Under the pieces are notes generated by a model. That model searched no databases. It saw only the letters and a program-made list of their open reading frames with translations, and was not told the DNA's origin. The translations under genes and the position numbers were made by a program. Of a stretch of 64,000 bases of DNA, positions 47,902 through 60,927 are shown in pieces. The stretch's first letter is position 1. Every line of letters starts with the position of its first letter. Source of the DNA: Adiantum capillus-veneris (taxonomy: Eukaryota; Streptophyta; Polypodiopsida; Polypodiales; Pteridaceae); assembly GCA_014529385.2 (NCBI GenBank), contig CM043968.1, positions 124,889,518 through 124,953,517 on the forward strand, written 5' to 3'.

Positions 47902-50900
47902 AGAAGCCTTGCCAAAGTGCAATAGGTTGAGCGGTATATCATTGCGGCTAGGGAAAAGAAAAGCGAGAGCTTATGTAGGGTAGAGCAAAGGAGAGAGTTA
48001 AAAGCGAAAGCCCCTATGTCAACATCCATGCTAGGCAAGCAATCGAATGCTCTAAATTAGCGACCACTAAGGGTCAACCCATAGAGAGTCATATTGCTTC
48101 TAGTTCAAAGGATGCCCCTAGCACCTCAATCCTAGACGGAGTGTTCCTAAATGAGAACTTGGAGTACAAACTACAAATGTAAACTCTAACCGACCTATAC
48201 ACAGGTCACACCTATCATGTGGGTTGGTTAGACGTCCTACAATCCACAACGGGTGCTACTAGTATAGAAGATCAACAACAAAGAGTTTGTGAGGTCATCC
48301 ATAGGGTTATTGAGCTAGAGAGACAGAACAAGAGGATCCACATGCCTTCAACGGGTTTCATGAGATTCTTGGATACAGGGAAGGCTAAACAACCAACCTT
48401 ATCACAAATGGAGACTCCCTCGGTAAGTCCAATGGATCCTCCATATGTTGTTTTGACAGGGTCCTCAGTACAATCTGAGCCCACAAGTGATAACTTTACT
48501 TTTCCAAGTCTAACTTATCTTTCCCTGGATGACATCATAGCTACCATGCCTACCCCAGTGATGGGCATGCCAAGAAACACGCCGTGGACCTCTTTTGTTA
48601 GTAAAGCACCACTACATGGTAGCTCAATGCCTGCAACAGTACCTACAAGTGTGTAGCAATCATATGCACCTATAGATTCGTACTCATATAGCTCCTACCC
48701 CTCCCATTGTTTCAACCACCTATGCTCCACAACCACAACCACAACATCCAAGATCTTATTTAGATGGGACCATGCCGGCTAGCATTAGCATGTCACATCT
48801 GACGTCTGCTATGCCTAGGGCCACACATATGAACTTTGGACCACCACATGGCACAACACCGTACCAAACTTGGAACCCTAGGGTTTCCTATGCACCAAGC
48901 TCAATGCCAATACCTAGTCCACATGTAGTCTCTAGAGCGCCTTCACCCACGGTGCCTGGTCACTTAGGTGACTTGGTGACATTTTCTCAAGCTATCAGTC
49001 GATCTATTGCTGAGAATATGCCTAACATGCCTGATAGAGAGCCTAGGAGTAAGGTAGTACAAATAGCCAAGCTCACACAAAAATTTAGTGGAGATGGGGA
49101 TGTGAGAAAACATATCAAAGTGTTGGAACAAATATGCATTCCCTAGGAGAACACAATGACCTACAGAAGAGTAATGCTTTAAGCATGACCTTAAGTGGGA
49201 AGGCTGGGGATTGGTATAGAACCCTAAGGGTGGAAGAATTTTTTTAAAACCCTATTCTTAGAAGAATTTCCTTGAAAGCATACATACGAGAGGGAGTACT
49301 TTGGGGTGTAGCATTTCAGCTCCAGAAAGCCCAACGAGAGGAAGGAAAGTTGGTGAGAGACTTTATTAGTCACTTGAAGCATTTGAACTCTTGTTGTAAT
49401 CCAAATGAGCGCTTCAATAATAACCAATTGCTTGATAGATTCATTAGGGGATTATGACATGAGGATATGTACAATGGCCTAGTCATTAGAGGTATCACCA
49501 CTTGGGAAACAATCATCACCAATGCGATCCAATTGGAGGATAATTTAATGATTCAAGGAGAAAGAGTGTCCTTTGAGCCTAAATCTACTAGCTCACAAGT
49601 ATCAAGGCATCAAGCAATGACCCTAAAGCCTATTGATATTGAGCCAAAGATATCTGAGATGACTTTAGTGGATATCACCAAGGCCATTTAAGAGAGTCTT
49701 AGAGACAATCATGCTCCACAAAACAATCATATGTATCCAAGAAGGAGAAACAATGGTGCTCAATATGCTATGGTCCGCATAGTACCAGTGAGTTCCCTAC
49801 GTTGAGAGTAGAATTTAATGGGAATTACAATGCCTGTGGGAGGTATGGTCATCAAGCCAAGGATAGCATAATATTTTAGCATGTGATGGCCAATAGACCA
49901 ACCTTAGCATTGACGGACATACCTTGAGTGCTTGCATTGATGCCGGCCCCACCTCTTGAACAAGCATCACAACACATGGTCCCTAGGGCCCAAAATGTTG
50001 TTCAAACAACACCCTTACCACCTCCAGTGCTAGGACTTCAACCACCACATTCGAGAATTACTTATATGATCAAGTGGATTGTGAGTAATCTATTGCTTGT
50101 TTGGAAGGCTGTGAGGAAGATATTAGACCCTAATATTGCCTATGGGATTGATGAACTTGAAGAAAGTCCACATAAGTGCATGGAAGACTATTGGGGACAA
50201 GTCAAACCTGTCTATCAAGTAGCTGCTCTTGCGGCAAGAGGCCAAAATATCAATTACACTGCCAAGAGACCACCTCTTCAATGCTATGAGTGTGGAGGTC
50301 CACATCGTGTAGCCAAGTGTCCTATTAGGCTACAAAAGAATGCTACACTAATGAAAACATATCAAGCGAGCACATCTACATGTCGATACTCATGTGTAAT
50401 CAACAAGACATAGATCATTTGATTTCCCAATGTCCAAATAATCCAAATGCATCAAAGATCACACCATTAAACTTGATTGAGGTTACCAAGGAGCCATCAC
50501 AAGGTACACCTATGGTACCAGTAAATGTATTCACATAATGGATGCTCCAAAAACAAAATAATATTTTTGAGGAAAGAGACACAGCATCAATTGCCCAATC
50601 TCAGAAGAAGAAGAAGAAAACACGAAGGAAGAGATCGCAAAAAGCAAGAAGTCAGACCCCAGTTCAAAGACCAACATAGGGCTACTGACAATCCCCATAT
50701 ATATGAATGAGGCTGAAGTGGATTTTGATTCATGTGAAACCATGGAGACCAAAACGACCACTAGGAAAGAAACCAACAAGGAAGATCGTCATGAACCACA
50801 ATGGTCAGGACCCAAGAAGAAGATAGGAACTTACCCAAACCCTACAAAGGAGATCGAGCAAGTCAAGCAATTAAGGAGTTTGGTAGAAGATACCCTAAGG

Positions 50901-51240
50901 GATCTAGAGCCAGCAACTAGGCAGATCTTGATTTACAGACACAATGTTCCCTATGCAACAAGAACCTCACAAAGTCCATAGACCACTAGCCATACCTAGT
51001 GTCATCCAAGAAGGAAGTGACTTAAAGTCATGGAAAAGTGGGTGTACTCACTTCTTGTTGAAAAGAATGTTTATAGAGGGACTACCTGACCCTATCAAAG
51101 AAATGGAGCTCCCATCTTCCCCACGTCAAGGGACTGAAGCCCAAAAGGTGCTGTTAAACATTGAAAAATTGATGGATTTCATGGCTTCAAAAGTTAGAAC
51201 CACCATCATGTCCAAACTATATGAGACCCCGAGCTATTCT
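47902..51240 (+). pseudogene. Family-1 gag, copy D (resumed)
   Basis: Continues the gag interrupted at 19840. The N-terminal part (to about 48656) is largely open, and the capsid domain spans 48990-49690 in several frames (QIAKLTQKFSGDGDVRKH, then a broken middle). Two knuckles are near 50280-50420: CYECGGPHRVAKC is intact, while the second has lost residues (HLISQC remains). The linker ends near 51240. Frameshifts occur every few hundred bases. Confidence 0.75.
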
Positions 51241-51299
51241 TAGCTCTTTGAGCTTTCCTCAATGGAGAACTGAAAGTCAGGCTATCACAATTTGCACAG

Positions 51300-51850
51300 A
51301 TGGATGGAGCTAGGGAGATGTCAATAGAGGAGAAACACTTAGATGCACAACCCAACCTAGATGAGAACTCTGTTGTAGAAATACCTGTTAACAACTTGGG
51401 ACAATAGTTTGATGGCGATGAATCCAACACGACCATATCAATCACTACCAAGGGAATAATTGTAAAGGGAATTATTGATGGTGGCACTGGGGTTAGCATT
51501 GTGACTAAATCTTTTTGGGAAACTATGGGAAGATCACACCTTGGGAAGCAGTAAAGATGGCCAATGGGTCTATTGTTAAACCTATTGGGATGCTAGAAGA
51601 TCTCTAGATCAAGGTCTTTGGACACAAACTAAGAAATACCTTCATTGTCATGGATTTCTCCAAGCACACTATGACATCTGACATGATCTTAGGATGTCCT
51701 TTCATGAGGGAAGCAAAAATGGTGCATGAATGGTCTAAAACCATGTCTACTTGTAGTTCCAGGACTCTGTTATTCGAGTACATCTTGTAATTGATCAAGC
51801 ACATCCTCTAGGAAACAAATTTATAATTGATCATAGATTTGACACCACAA
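51300..51850 (+). pseudogene. First protease (AP1), copy D
   Basis: The segment GIIDGGTGVSIVTKSFWETMG matches AP1 of copy A (GILDGGAGVSIV) but again has Gly in place of Ser/Thr in the catalytic triplet. The part to 51850 has frameshifts and stops. Confidence 0.7.
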
Positions 51851-51899
51851 TTCACTCAGCCCCATTGTAGTATTGTTAAACATGTAAAATGGACACTAA

Positions 51900-52780
51900 T
51901 GTTGGGAAGATTCTCTTTATATGGATGTTCTACCTGGGATGACTGAGTCTGACAATGTGGATTGGGTCCACCTAGTAGTAACCATAGACACTTGGGGAAA
52001 TAGGGGGACGGCCTGGGTAACACCTGAGGGGGATGAAATGCCACAACTCATACCCTTAAATATGATAGAAGCAATGCATATAACTTTTGATGACCTACAG
52101 GATGAAGGCTTGACTGACATTTGAACCAGCAGTGTCGCCAAGACTATAGCCTACACAATTTTGAGTCAGAATCATCAATTGAAATTGACTCTGAGGACAA
52201 AGAATTTGAGTTAAATCTTAGTGAAAATGTGGGGACAAACCATTCAGGGTCCAGTGGCACCCTAGATGATAATCTATCCAGGAGAGTAGAAGATAGAAGT
52301 AGCGATTCATCTAGTGACTCTTCACTAGAGATCGCCCGTAGTAAAAAATTAGACAAGGAGAGTAAAGAGATATAAGAGGCGACGTTATCAAGCAAATGTG
52401 CGTGCTAGAATAAATGAAAAGAAATCTACCACAGAATGGATTAATTATATAGGGGCATGTGATGCTCATCAAAAGTCGGTAGATAACTGGGGTGAATACC
52501 TTCAAAGCATTATGTGGTGTAGTCCACAACCCATAGACATTGCACACCTAGATGCTACAGAAAAGCCAAAGTTGAGCCATACTATAAGGAGATGACAAAA
52601 TTGAGAGTTAGCTCAACAACAAAAGGAAGTGGAAGTGAAATCACAATAACAAGACCCTACAGACTTACACCCTGCACCTGAACATTTTAAATCCGAGGAA
52701 CGTAAGGTTGTGTATACAAAGGCTCAAAGAAAACCTATCGATTGAAGTAATGGAGTCTATGATGGAGTTAGTAGACCCAG
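51900..52780 (+). pseudogene. Linker between AP1 and RT, copy D
   Basis: Acidic and Ser-rich open pieces (52121-52375: SESSIEIDSEDKEFEL) and a neutral piece (52398-52595) lead to the RT region. No domain recognised. Position and composition match the 32277-33400 linker of F. Confidence 0.45.
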
Positions 52781-52789
52781 AAGAAGAGT

Positions 52790-54250
52790 CCAAACCTGTT
52801 TTAATTGCCCAAGATCTGATGGAGACTAAGGAGTATGTACTCAAATAATTTCTCAAGGAATTCAAGGATATATTTGCGTGGACATATCATAATATGAAAG
52901 GTGTTCCACCCTCCATGGTGCAACACACAATCTCCATGAATAGCCTGGCTAAACCAGCTCAGCAAAACGACCCTACCCAATGAATCCTAAGAATGCAAAG
53001 ATTGTTCAAGAAAATACTAAAAACCTTATCAAATGCGGATTCATATACCCTTTTGAGCACTCAGAATGGGTGTCTCCAATAGTGATTGTGCCAAAAAAGA
53101 ATGGGAAACTCACGTGTGCGTGAATCTCAAGAAGGTCAATGCTGCCACTAGGAGGGACCATTAACCCTTGCCGTATTCAGAACATGTGCTTGAAAGACTT
53201 GCATGGAAGGAAGCTTATAGCTTTTTGGATGGGTACTCTGGATACAATCAAATCACAATTGCACTAGAGGACCAAGCTAAAACCGAATTTGGAGTGTTTG
53301 CATTTTGTGTTATGGCTTTTGGCTTAACCAATGCTCCTGCTACCTTTCAAAGATTAATAAACACTACTTTTAGAGAATATTTGAAAGAGTTTTGTGAAGC
53401 TTTCTTAGGTGACCTTTGTGGTTATTCCTCTTGGGAAGAACATCTATCATGTTTACGAAAAGTGTTTGAGAAGTGCAGATTGTATCGCATCTCCTTAAAC
53501 CCTTGCAAATGCCAATTTTGGGTTAAACATGGAGTCATTTTAGCGCATCTGGTGTCCAAAGATGGGATTTCCATAGATGAAGGAAAAATTAAAGCCATTA
53601 CTGAATTGCCACCACCTACAAACTATAAAGGAGTTCAAAGTTTCATGGTCCATGTTGGTTATTACGGGTGATTTATTTTAAACTTTACCGAGATAGGTCG
53701 TCCTTTGTACAAACTTCTTATTGAGTTTCACTGGACCGCAAACTGTGACCATGCTTATGAGTCATTGAAAAAGACCTTGACAAGCGCTCCCATTCTATGA
53801 GTGCTCAATTGGAATATAATTTTCCGTGTGCATATTGAAGTATCAAACTTTGCTATTGGGTGTGTTCTAGCTCAACCAGGAGAACATTAACTGGACTACC
53901 CCATTAGCTTTTCAAGCCGTCAATTGAATGATGCTAAGATAACCTACACCACTACAAAGAGGGAAGGTTTAGCTATGATTTATGCAATAAAGAAATTTCG
54001 CTACTACCTTCTTGCCAACAAGTTTTTTTTCTATGTTGATCATCAAGCTTTTTTGTATCTAGTAAATAAACCTTGTTCCACGGGAAGAATTACACGATGG
54101 TTGTTAATTCTTCTTGAGCTTGATTTTATTGTTGTGGTGAGACCTGGTAAAAGACATATCATGGCGAATCATTTGTCTCGCATACCCAAGGTGAAGTACC
54201 TACTAGAGTCGATCATGAATTGCTCGATACTTTCTTATTTCTAGTCAAGA
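52790..54250 (+). pseudogene. RT and RNase H, copy D
   Basis: RT in several frames: the WVSPIVIVPKKNG region near 53070-53110, FLDGYSGYNQ near 53224, and the catalytic box read as FLGDL near 53402 in place of YMDD, so the enzyme would be dead. RNase H follows (TTTKREGLAMIYAIKKF, FFYVDHQAFLYLVNKP). The frame is broken near 53020, 53160 and 53690. Confidence 0.8.
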
Positions 54251-55620
54251 CCAAGCCTGAATGGAGTGAGAAGATTGTGAACTTTCTATTAATGGTTTTC
54301 CACCCAAGGTGCTTCTTAAAGAAATAGTTGAAAAATTGTTAAAAGAATGTGAACCTTATTCTCTCATTGCAGGAACTCTCTATAGGTTAGGGACGGACGA
54401 TATTCTTAGACGTTGTGCTTGTGAGGATGAGTATTTATACATACTACAAGAAGCCCACATGGGTATAGCCGGGAGACATTTCTCAAGGGAACTAACTGCT
54501 AGAAAGGTGTTGCAATTAGGATATTGATGGCCTACCTTATTCAAAGATGCATGACCTTTTGCAAAAGGATGTGATGAATGCCAACATTACAAGATCACAC
54601 AACGAAAGGATAAGATACCCTTACATCATGTTAAAGTGACTCAACCATTTGAAAGATGGGGTTTAGACTTTGTAGGCCCAATTAGTCCGACCTTGTAGCA
54701 CTCAATCTCGATATATTGTCGTTGCCACTAACTATGTGACAAAGTGGGTGGAAGCCAGGGCGACATGTAAGGTTGATGCAAGGTCAACTACCAAGTTTCT
54801 CTTTGAGAACATTATTATAAGATTTGATTGTCCCTTTGAGATTGTGAGTGACAATGACACTCATTTTATAAATGGCGTGATAAAAGAACTCACTACCAAC
54901 TTCATGATAGCTCACCATAAGTCCACACCTTATTATCCACAAACAAATGGCCAAGCTGAGAGTACCAACAAGACCTAATTTCTATCTTGACCAAAATGAT
55001 GGAAGCTCATTGGGATTTGAAGCTGACTTCAGCTCTATGGGCTTATCGTACTTCTTACAAAGTGGCTATTAATTGTACACCATTCAAAATGGTATATGGC
55101 CAAGAAGCAGTTATGCCATGGGAGTTTGTAATTCCTAGTCTATGTGTAGCTTCACAAGAAGGTTGGGACGTTAACCCTTTAGTTGAGCGCTTATACATCC
55201 TTAAAAATTTAGATGAAGAAAGACAATTGGCTGTGCAAAATGTACTTGTGGAGAAAGATAGAAGGAAGAAATGGTTTGACCGTCATCTAAAGAACAAAGA
55301 TATCAATGTTGGTGATAAAGTCCTTATGTATGGAGTGCATAACAAAAAGAAAAAGTTAAAATATGCGGGAAAAGGACCATATAGAGTATGTGAAACCACC
55401 CCACAAGGTACTATTCGTGTGGAGACTCTTGATGGAGTTGAAACCATTGGATTCCTCAATGGCAGAAAATTTAAAAGATATTATGATCCTTTAAGCCAAG
55501 AGGAGCTACGTGCCATCCATCAAAAAAAGGTAGTCAAGGCACAAGCAGAGTTAAAAAAGTCACAAGCTCAAGTTGAGGCTAAGGAGCAACAACAACGTAT
55601 AAGACGCCAACGAGAGGCAA
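54251..55620 (+). pseudogene. Integrase, copy D
   Basis: One H2C2 module (EAHMGIAGRHFSRELTARKV, then KGCDECQ), then the core: GLDFVGPI, IVSDNDTHF, and YPQTNGQAESTNKT. The C-terminal part is open for 200 codons from 54987, including NVGDKVLMYG and PYRVCETTP, typical of the integrase tail. Frameshifts split the core near 54530, 54700 and 54980. Confidence 0.85.
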
Positions 55621-55686
55621 ACCTTGGAGTTACACATGCATTCCATGTTGAAACAGAGGATGGTTGGTTGGACTTGGACACACTTC

Positions 55687-56005
55687 TACGATACCCTATT
55701 GAACTAAATTGCACCTACAAAAAAGTGCTATATAACGCCTTATTGGACACGTGTGCTAAATATAATCTCTTGTCATATGGAGTGTGGTTTAAGTTGGGAA
55801 AGCCATCTCTATCTAAGAGCACTATCCAAGTCAAGGGTGTCAACAAGAAAAGAACTATGGTTTTTGGAATCTAGCACACTTCTGTCAGTTATGACAACGG
55901 GATTGTGACTCAAGACTTTTTGGTCATGCCTGTTCAAACTATGGAAGGTCATATAAACCTAGGACGCACGTGGATGATAGCGACCAACTGCACTATTGAC
56001 TGGGG
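55687..56005 (+). pseudogene. Second retropepsin-like domain (AP2), copy D
   Basis: Follows the integrase tail in frame: YNALLDTCAKYNLLSYGVW corresponds to ALLDSGAQANLLSLSLY in F, with a Cys in place of the Gly after D-T. A frameshift or stop near 55874 separates the ending, which reads INLGRTWMIATNCTIDW, like LLLGQPWQKQYNAMIDW in F. Confidence 0.7.
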
Positions 56006-57472
56006 GACAGGGAATGTTACAACATAGAAACAACCTCTTAACCGTATCACTCAAGCCATAGTCCATGAGATATTGCCTCTTGAGGATATAAAAACCAAAA
56101 CCTTGCATGTCCAGGAGGATGAACCATATGTCCCTATAGCCCAACTCTCTATAGCTTCAACCTCTGTAGTTGAAACAAAGCTTGAGACACACAAGATGCA
56201 TCCTAATATAGCAAAAAAAATGTACAAGTGGGTCCCTAAAGCTTCTTTACTGACCATTGCTAGTGCTAAAAAATAGGAGCCTAGTAAGAGACGTCCCACT
56301 CACCCCAAGAAATGTAAAGAAACATTGCATTGGAATCCTGAAAAACTATTGGAAGCCCAAGGCTACTATCAAGAAAATGATCAAATCTGGGTGCCAAAAC
56401 ATAATTTGTGTTCTTACCTATCACCTGACCCATGTGAGTCAAAGCCTGTGACGACAAAGCCGATGGAAGATCGCGGGAAGGGAAAAATCACCGGAAAAAA
56501 TGAATGAAGCTTCTTGCTCTTCATGTAGTTCAAATACAAAAATAGAAGCTTTGACACAACTTCCACCTACCATTGTACATATCCATACAAACAAGAAGTT
56601 TTCACCTCCTATTGTAAGTTCACCACCTACAACAACGCTGCAAATAAAATCATGGGAGAGTACCTTACCACCCTTGCAACTAGATGAAATGCCTAGGGTA
56701 GTTAGAAACTATTGGTCAAAGTCTTCACCCAAGACAACTTGGAACAATTGGTTCCAAAAGGTGATGACATCATTTCAAAAGGTATAATCTACCCAAGGAA
56801 GGAGAGAGTGTTTGCTGACATTCATCATTCACTCACTCCCCTCTCAACCTTCCTCCCTGACCTCTCAATCTCCCAAGCTTAGGGAATGTATATATAGAGC
56901 CTTATACTTACAAAAAACAAAAATGAAGAAGTAGAAAAGCAAGATCCACCAAACAAAAATCTCAAAACCTACGAGTTCTAGTCTATGACCCAAAAACATA
57001 AAAACATATTATGCACAAGGACACGACCTTTTGACACAACCCTTATAATATCTGTGTGTACAGATATGGATAGTATGCTAGAGTCATCCACTCCTGCCTT
57101 GGGTGAGAGGTACCCTCTTTACTTTTCACAAGTGTTTCACATGGTCTTTCCGATGCTTTCCCTGTGAATGGGATTTTGTAGGCACGTTAGCATGTGAGAG
57201 AAATTTGAGGAGTTAGAATGGCTGATATGTATCTTGACCACGACTGATCCATACTTAGTAGAGAGCGTCTCTCCCATTGCACAAGCCTACCCTTTTGACC
57301 AAGATGATAATACATAGCTAGTGACCTTCTTAGTAAACATTGGTGCCTCTAATGATGAGGAGGAGTTACATGATTACATGGATGGCACATATGGTCTCAC
57401 GGATGATGACTTTGTTTTTCTCAACGATAACGAGGATAGGGGTTTAGCCTTAGGGTTGCCTCCTCATCTCTA
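56006..57472 (+). pseudogene. Pol tail of copy D and following fragment
   Basis: Open pieces with W-x-P-K motifs (56220-56410), a Ser/Pro-rich piece (56500-56787), and a last acidic piece (near 57237-57472: DEEELHDYMDGTYG, FLNDNEDRGLALGL). All are in the same orientation and likely belong to the polyprotein tail. No clear 3' LTR follows in the window. Confidence 0.45.
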
Positions 57473-57496
57473 GAATATCTTGTTCCCTTGACTCTC

Positions 57497-57518
57497 GGGG
57501 GGCGGGGGGGGGGGGGGG
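57497..57518 (+). repeat. G-rich run
   Basis: 22 bases of G with one C. It follows copy D where a polypurine tract might lie, but no LTR start (TG) is directly after it. Confidence 0.6.
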
Positions 57519-57559
57519 TTCCAAATAATCAGGTTAGGGTTCCTTAGGTTGTTTGATTG

Positions 57560-57763
57560 TGTTTGTGGGATGTGTGTCTAACTTCACTATCCTATCTTAT
57601 TGCAGTTTTAGCAAGAATCACGATTAAATTGTTAATCCATGGGACGAAGCTAACTCGACTAGTTCATAGAGGCTACAAGAGGTTGTCAATCTCTCAAAAA
57701 ACACCTAACAACTTGCATCTAACTCAAGCTACACTCAAGTGACTGAAATCACCAAAAGCCAAT
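57560..57763 (-). repeat. Dispersed repeat R1, copy 2 (inverted)
   Basis: Reverse complement of about 8213-8417, with many substitutions and a few short gaps. It lies between copy D and the H remnant. Confidence 0.6.
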
Positions 57764-58373
57764 TGCTCATTGGCAAACAAATCACATCTGTTACATCATC
57801 AAATGACATCCAAACATAACGGAACTTCTAGGACAAGTTTATTAGACCTAAGCACCCATGCTTATGGTCGCAAACCCCACTTTAGGTCAAGTGCCAAATT
57901 CGCGATTATTAACAACAAAGGATTTTTGACCTAGTCGTTTTTGACCTAGAATGCACCTAAATGCTGAGCAATGATGCCCCAATACCCCGCCTATGCTTAG
58001 TTTTTGATTTTGAAGTGTAAATTCCTACCTATGATGAAATTAGGCCGCGGCTCGACGATGCCAAAATCTACAAAATACTGTGATGAGTTTACGTCAATGC
58101 ATAGAGCTCTTACCCCTGCGGTTGCAATGCAACAAACATGACTACAATGTGACAACCGGGGAGGGAGTAGGAAGCGCGAAAAGGAGAGAAGTGAGCGCAG
58201 TTAGCTCACGCTGTGTATTTCATTATCTAGAACTTACAAATAACTTACAAAAATTGGCTTTTATACCTTAGCCAAGGTTTTTGGTGGTCAGACGGCTGGC
58301 AAGGCGGTCTTTAAGCGCATTTAGTGCCTTTTGGTATCTGATCTTCCTCTCTTTATCTGGCACTTGCAAGAAC

Positions 58374-59335
58374 TACATAGTGACTCTGTTTTTCACCTCC
58401 ACCGTTGAGTAGCCTACAAACCTTGATGTGAGGTTGTTGATCACTGGCCCAAATATTTTCGTTTGCCAAGTGAAGAATCCTGTGTAGAACACTTCTTTGA
58501 ACGCCAGCATATTGTGAGAAGGTAAAAACATGCATTTGGCGTAGAAGCCATAGAGGACTTATTCGGAAGGTTGACCACTAAGGTCGTTGCATAATCCTTT
58601 ATTACCCTTGAGGAATGACATACAAGGGGCGCTTGCTTGCTCTAGCTCATGGAACCCTTTGATGCAGGTGAGCAGCATTCGACAGATTTTATATAAAATT
58701 GCACATGATAAATCTGGTAGACTTTTGAAGAAGGACATGGCACCCGTTAGGGTTTTCATCATGTACTCTTCTATCGGTGGTCCCTTTGCTGGAGCAGGCA
58801 GTCTAAGGTAATTCAGCCAAATTGGCCGCTTCTTTGTTATTGTGTCATGTGCTATCCAGGTCCTTACACTTGGTATAGGACAGAAAGTAGGATCCTTTTG
58901 TAGTGTCATAGGTGCTCTTGTGAACAGAACAAATACCTTGGATTCTTGTTCAACCAGCCCAGCCTCCACTTTGGGTGGTCTTGATGTGCGCCCTCAACTT
59001 GCATGTCTGTGTAAAGCCTTTCTTTCACTTGTAGCAACTCCACTTTAATCATAGGATAGGGCATGGATTGTTGGTGCCATTGCGCATTGATTTGATTGGG
59101 AGTGAATTGTGTAACATTGACGGAGTGAAGAACTCTCAGCTCCCAATCCATTGGTGCCTTCCACTACTCATCTACCTCTTGTGAAATTTTCTCTTTCAGT
59201 GCATCTTCCTCAGCCTTTGAGAGCTGGACCATTGGTGCTGTATCTATTTCGATAATGTGTACTTAAAACTCCTCTTCGCCACTTAGCTCTTCTGTTGGCT
59301 GTGTCTCCATCTAAGCAAATGAAACTGAGGGGATC
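58374..59335 (-). pseudogene. ORF3 C-terminal part, element H
   Basis: Two open pieces (58906-59151 and 58559-58969) are collinear with the C-terminal end of F ORF3: DPTFCPIPSVRTW matches DATFCPVPRVRNW, and PDLSCAILYKICRMLLTCI matches PDLSCQMLKKICRTLLACI. The frame continues to near 58374 with a stop at 58559. This shows the ORF is conserved between two elements, which supports its being a real gene. Confidence 0.7.
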
Positions 59336-60925
59336 TCTGTAATGGAATTTGCCTTAATATGTGAGAGTAGCGGAATTTAATGAGAGTACTTTCAAGAAAT
59401 GATTTTGTGAGCATAGAGGGTTGACATAATTGAAGATAGCAACATAATCATAGCAATTAGTTAACTTGGCATAGACAATAATTTTGCAAGAGAGAGAGTT
59501 TAGAGAACATGACAACAGTTGAGGACCGGATTTATGTGGAGCCGGTCCCCCCTCCAATAGGCATTTGTATTATGATTTCTCCCATAAAGAGAGACTTGTT
59601 ACAATATAGTCTTTGTGTTCCTTGTGACCTAGGTGATGCCATGAAGATGGAAGGCTTCATGCATCACAAACATAACATAAACTTGAAGAAAGCTTTAACT
59701 ATCCCAAGCCTCAGTCCCAAGACCTCAAACACCTTCGAAGGTGGAGAGAGCTAGCAGGGAATGAGGGTAGGGAAGAGGAAGAAGAAACATTTGGTAGGAG
59801 AAAGAATTAGTTCCTCACTTATCATACTCTTGTTGCTAGCATACATAATAGCATAGTAATGAAGAAGAAGGAGATGGCAAGATTAAGCATTGAAGCATGG
59901 CTCTTGGTTGGATTTGCACTCCATAGCCAAGAGTGTTGGTGTAGGCTCTCAACCTCTACTTGCTTGGAGAAGGAGAGGGAGCTCTTGCACTTTGCATAGT
60001 ACACAATGAGAGTGCTTGTGAGTGTGTGTGGGTGAGTATACCCCCTAAGCACCCCCCTAGCTTGCTTGGGTCGACCCCCCCTTGTAGCTCATGCTTGAAG
60101 CTCATTGGACCCCTCCAGGCCTAGCCAATCACAAGCAGGAGCCATTACAAGCAACATGGGTAGCCTTGGGACAAGTGTCCCCCTTTCCCCTTTGAGAGAG
60201 AGGACTTGATAAATGCAAAATCAATTAGATAATTCAAGTAATTTATCATTGGACCCCTTTGAAGCCTAGCCAATAGGCTTCAAGCAACACATGAAGGTAA
60301 CATGTGTAGGGACCTGACATGTGTCCTTGCTGCCTCTTCAAGCTGGGGCTTCCCTTGTGAGTGTGAGTGTGTGTTCTCTCTCTCTAATCCCTAGGAAAAG
60401 GGCTCGCCCCCCCTCTTGTAGGGATGCTTTTGACTTTAGGATCTCAAGCACCTTAGTCATCAAGCATGACAAAGCACTTGAAGTAGGGGGTGTTCCCACA
60501 AGCATCTCAGGCAAGCTTCTCAAGGCACCTCAAGCACCTTAATCATGCACCAAGTCAAGCACCTCAAGGATGGAGCCAGTCAAGAACCTCAAGCATCTTA
60601 ATCAAGCACCTCAAGCAGGACAAGCACCTCAAGCACGACAAGCACCTTGAGCTTGGGCCGGGTTCCCACCTCCAGCTCAGCCCTAGCTTACCTAAGGTCA
60701 AAGGACTTTTACACACATTATTGGAGGTCTTCAATGAAGCTAACCCTAAGGTCTTATGCTCCATTGTTTAGCCTTGCTCTTGATAGACCATCTCCCATTT
60801 GGGCCCCTTTACTATTGGCCCCGTGTTGAGATAGATCTATAAGCACATATCTATATCTTAACACTTGTTCCCGTTTATTCTCCCACATTAAGTGATCAAT
60901 TTAATATGAGAAAATCATTTGGGTT
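59336..60925 (+). mobile_element. Insertion of unknown type in H ORF3
   Basis: About 1.6 kb interrupts the ORF3 homologue. It has no recognised gene. Features: a diverged direct repeat (60103-60182 and 60249-60332, each beginning ATTGGACCCCT), a short tandem run of AAGCACCTC units near 60520-60655, and an imperfect hairpin near 60826-60865 (TGTTGAGATAGAT with ATCTATATCTTAACA). TTAATATG occurs at both edges (59354 and 60902) and may be a target duplication or chance. An LTR is possible but not shown. Confidence 0.4.
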
Positions 60926-60927
60926 GG

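Noticed and set aside
57497-57518. Polypurine tract of copy D
   Set aside because: No TG-starting LTR follows and the expected family-1 LTR start (TGTTAACCC) is absent nearby.
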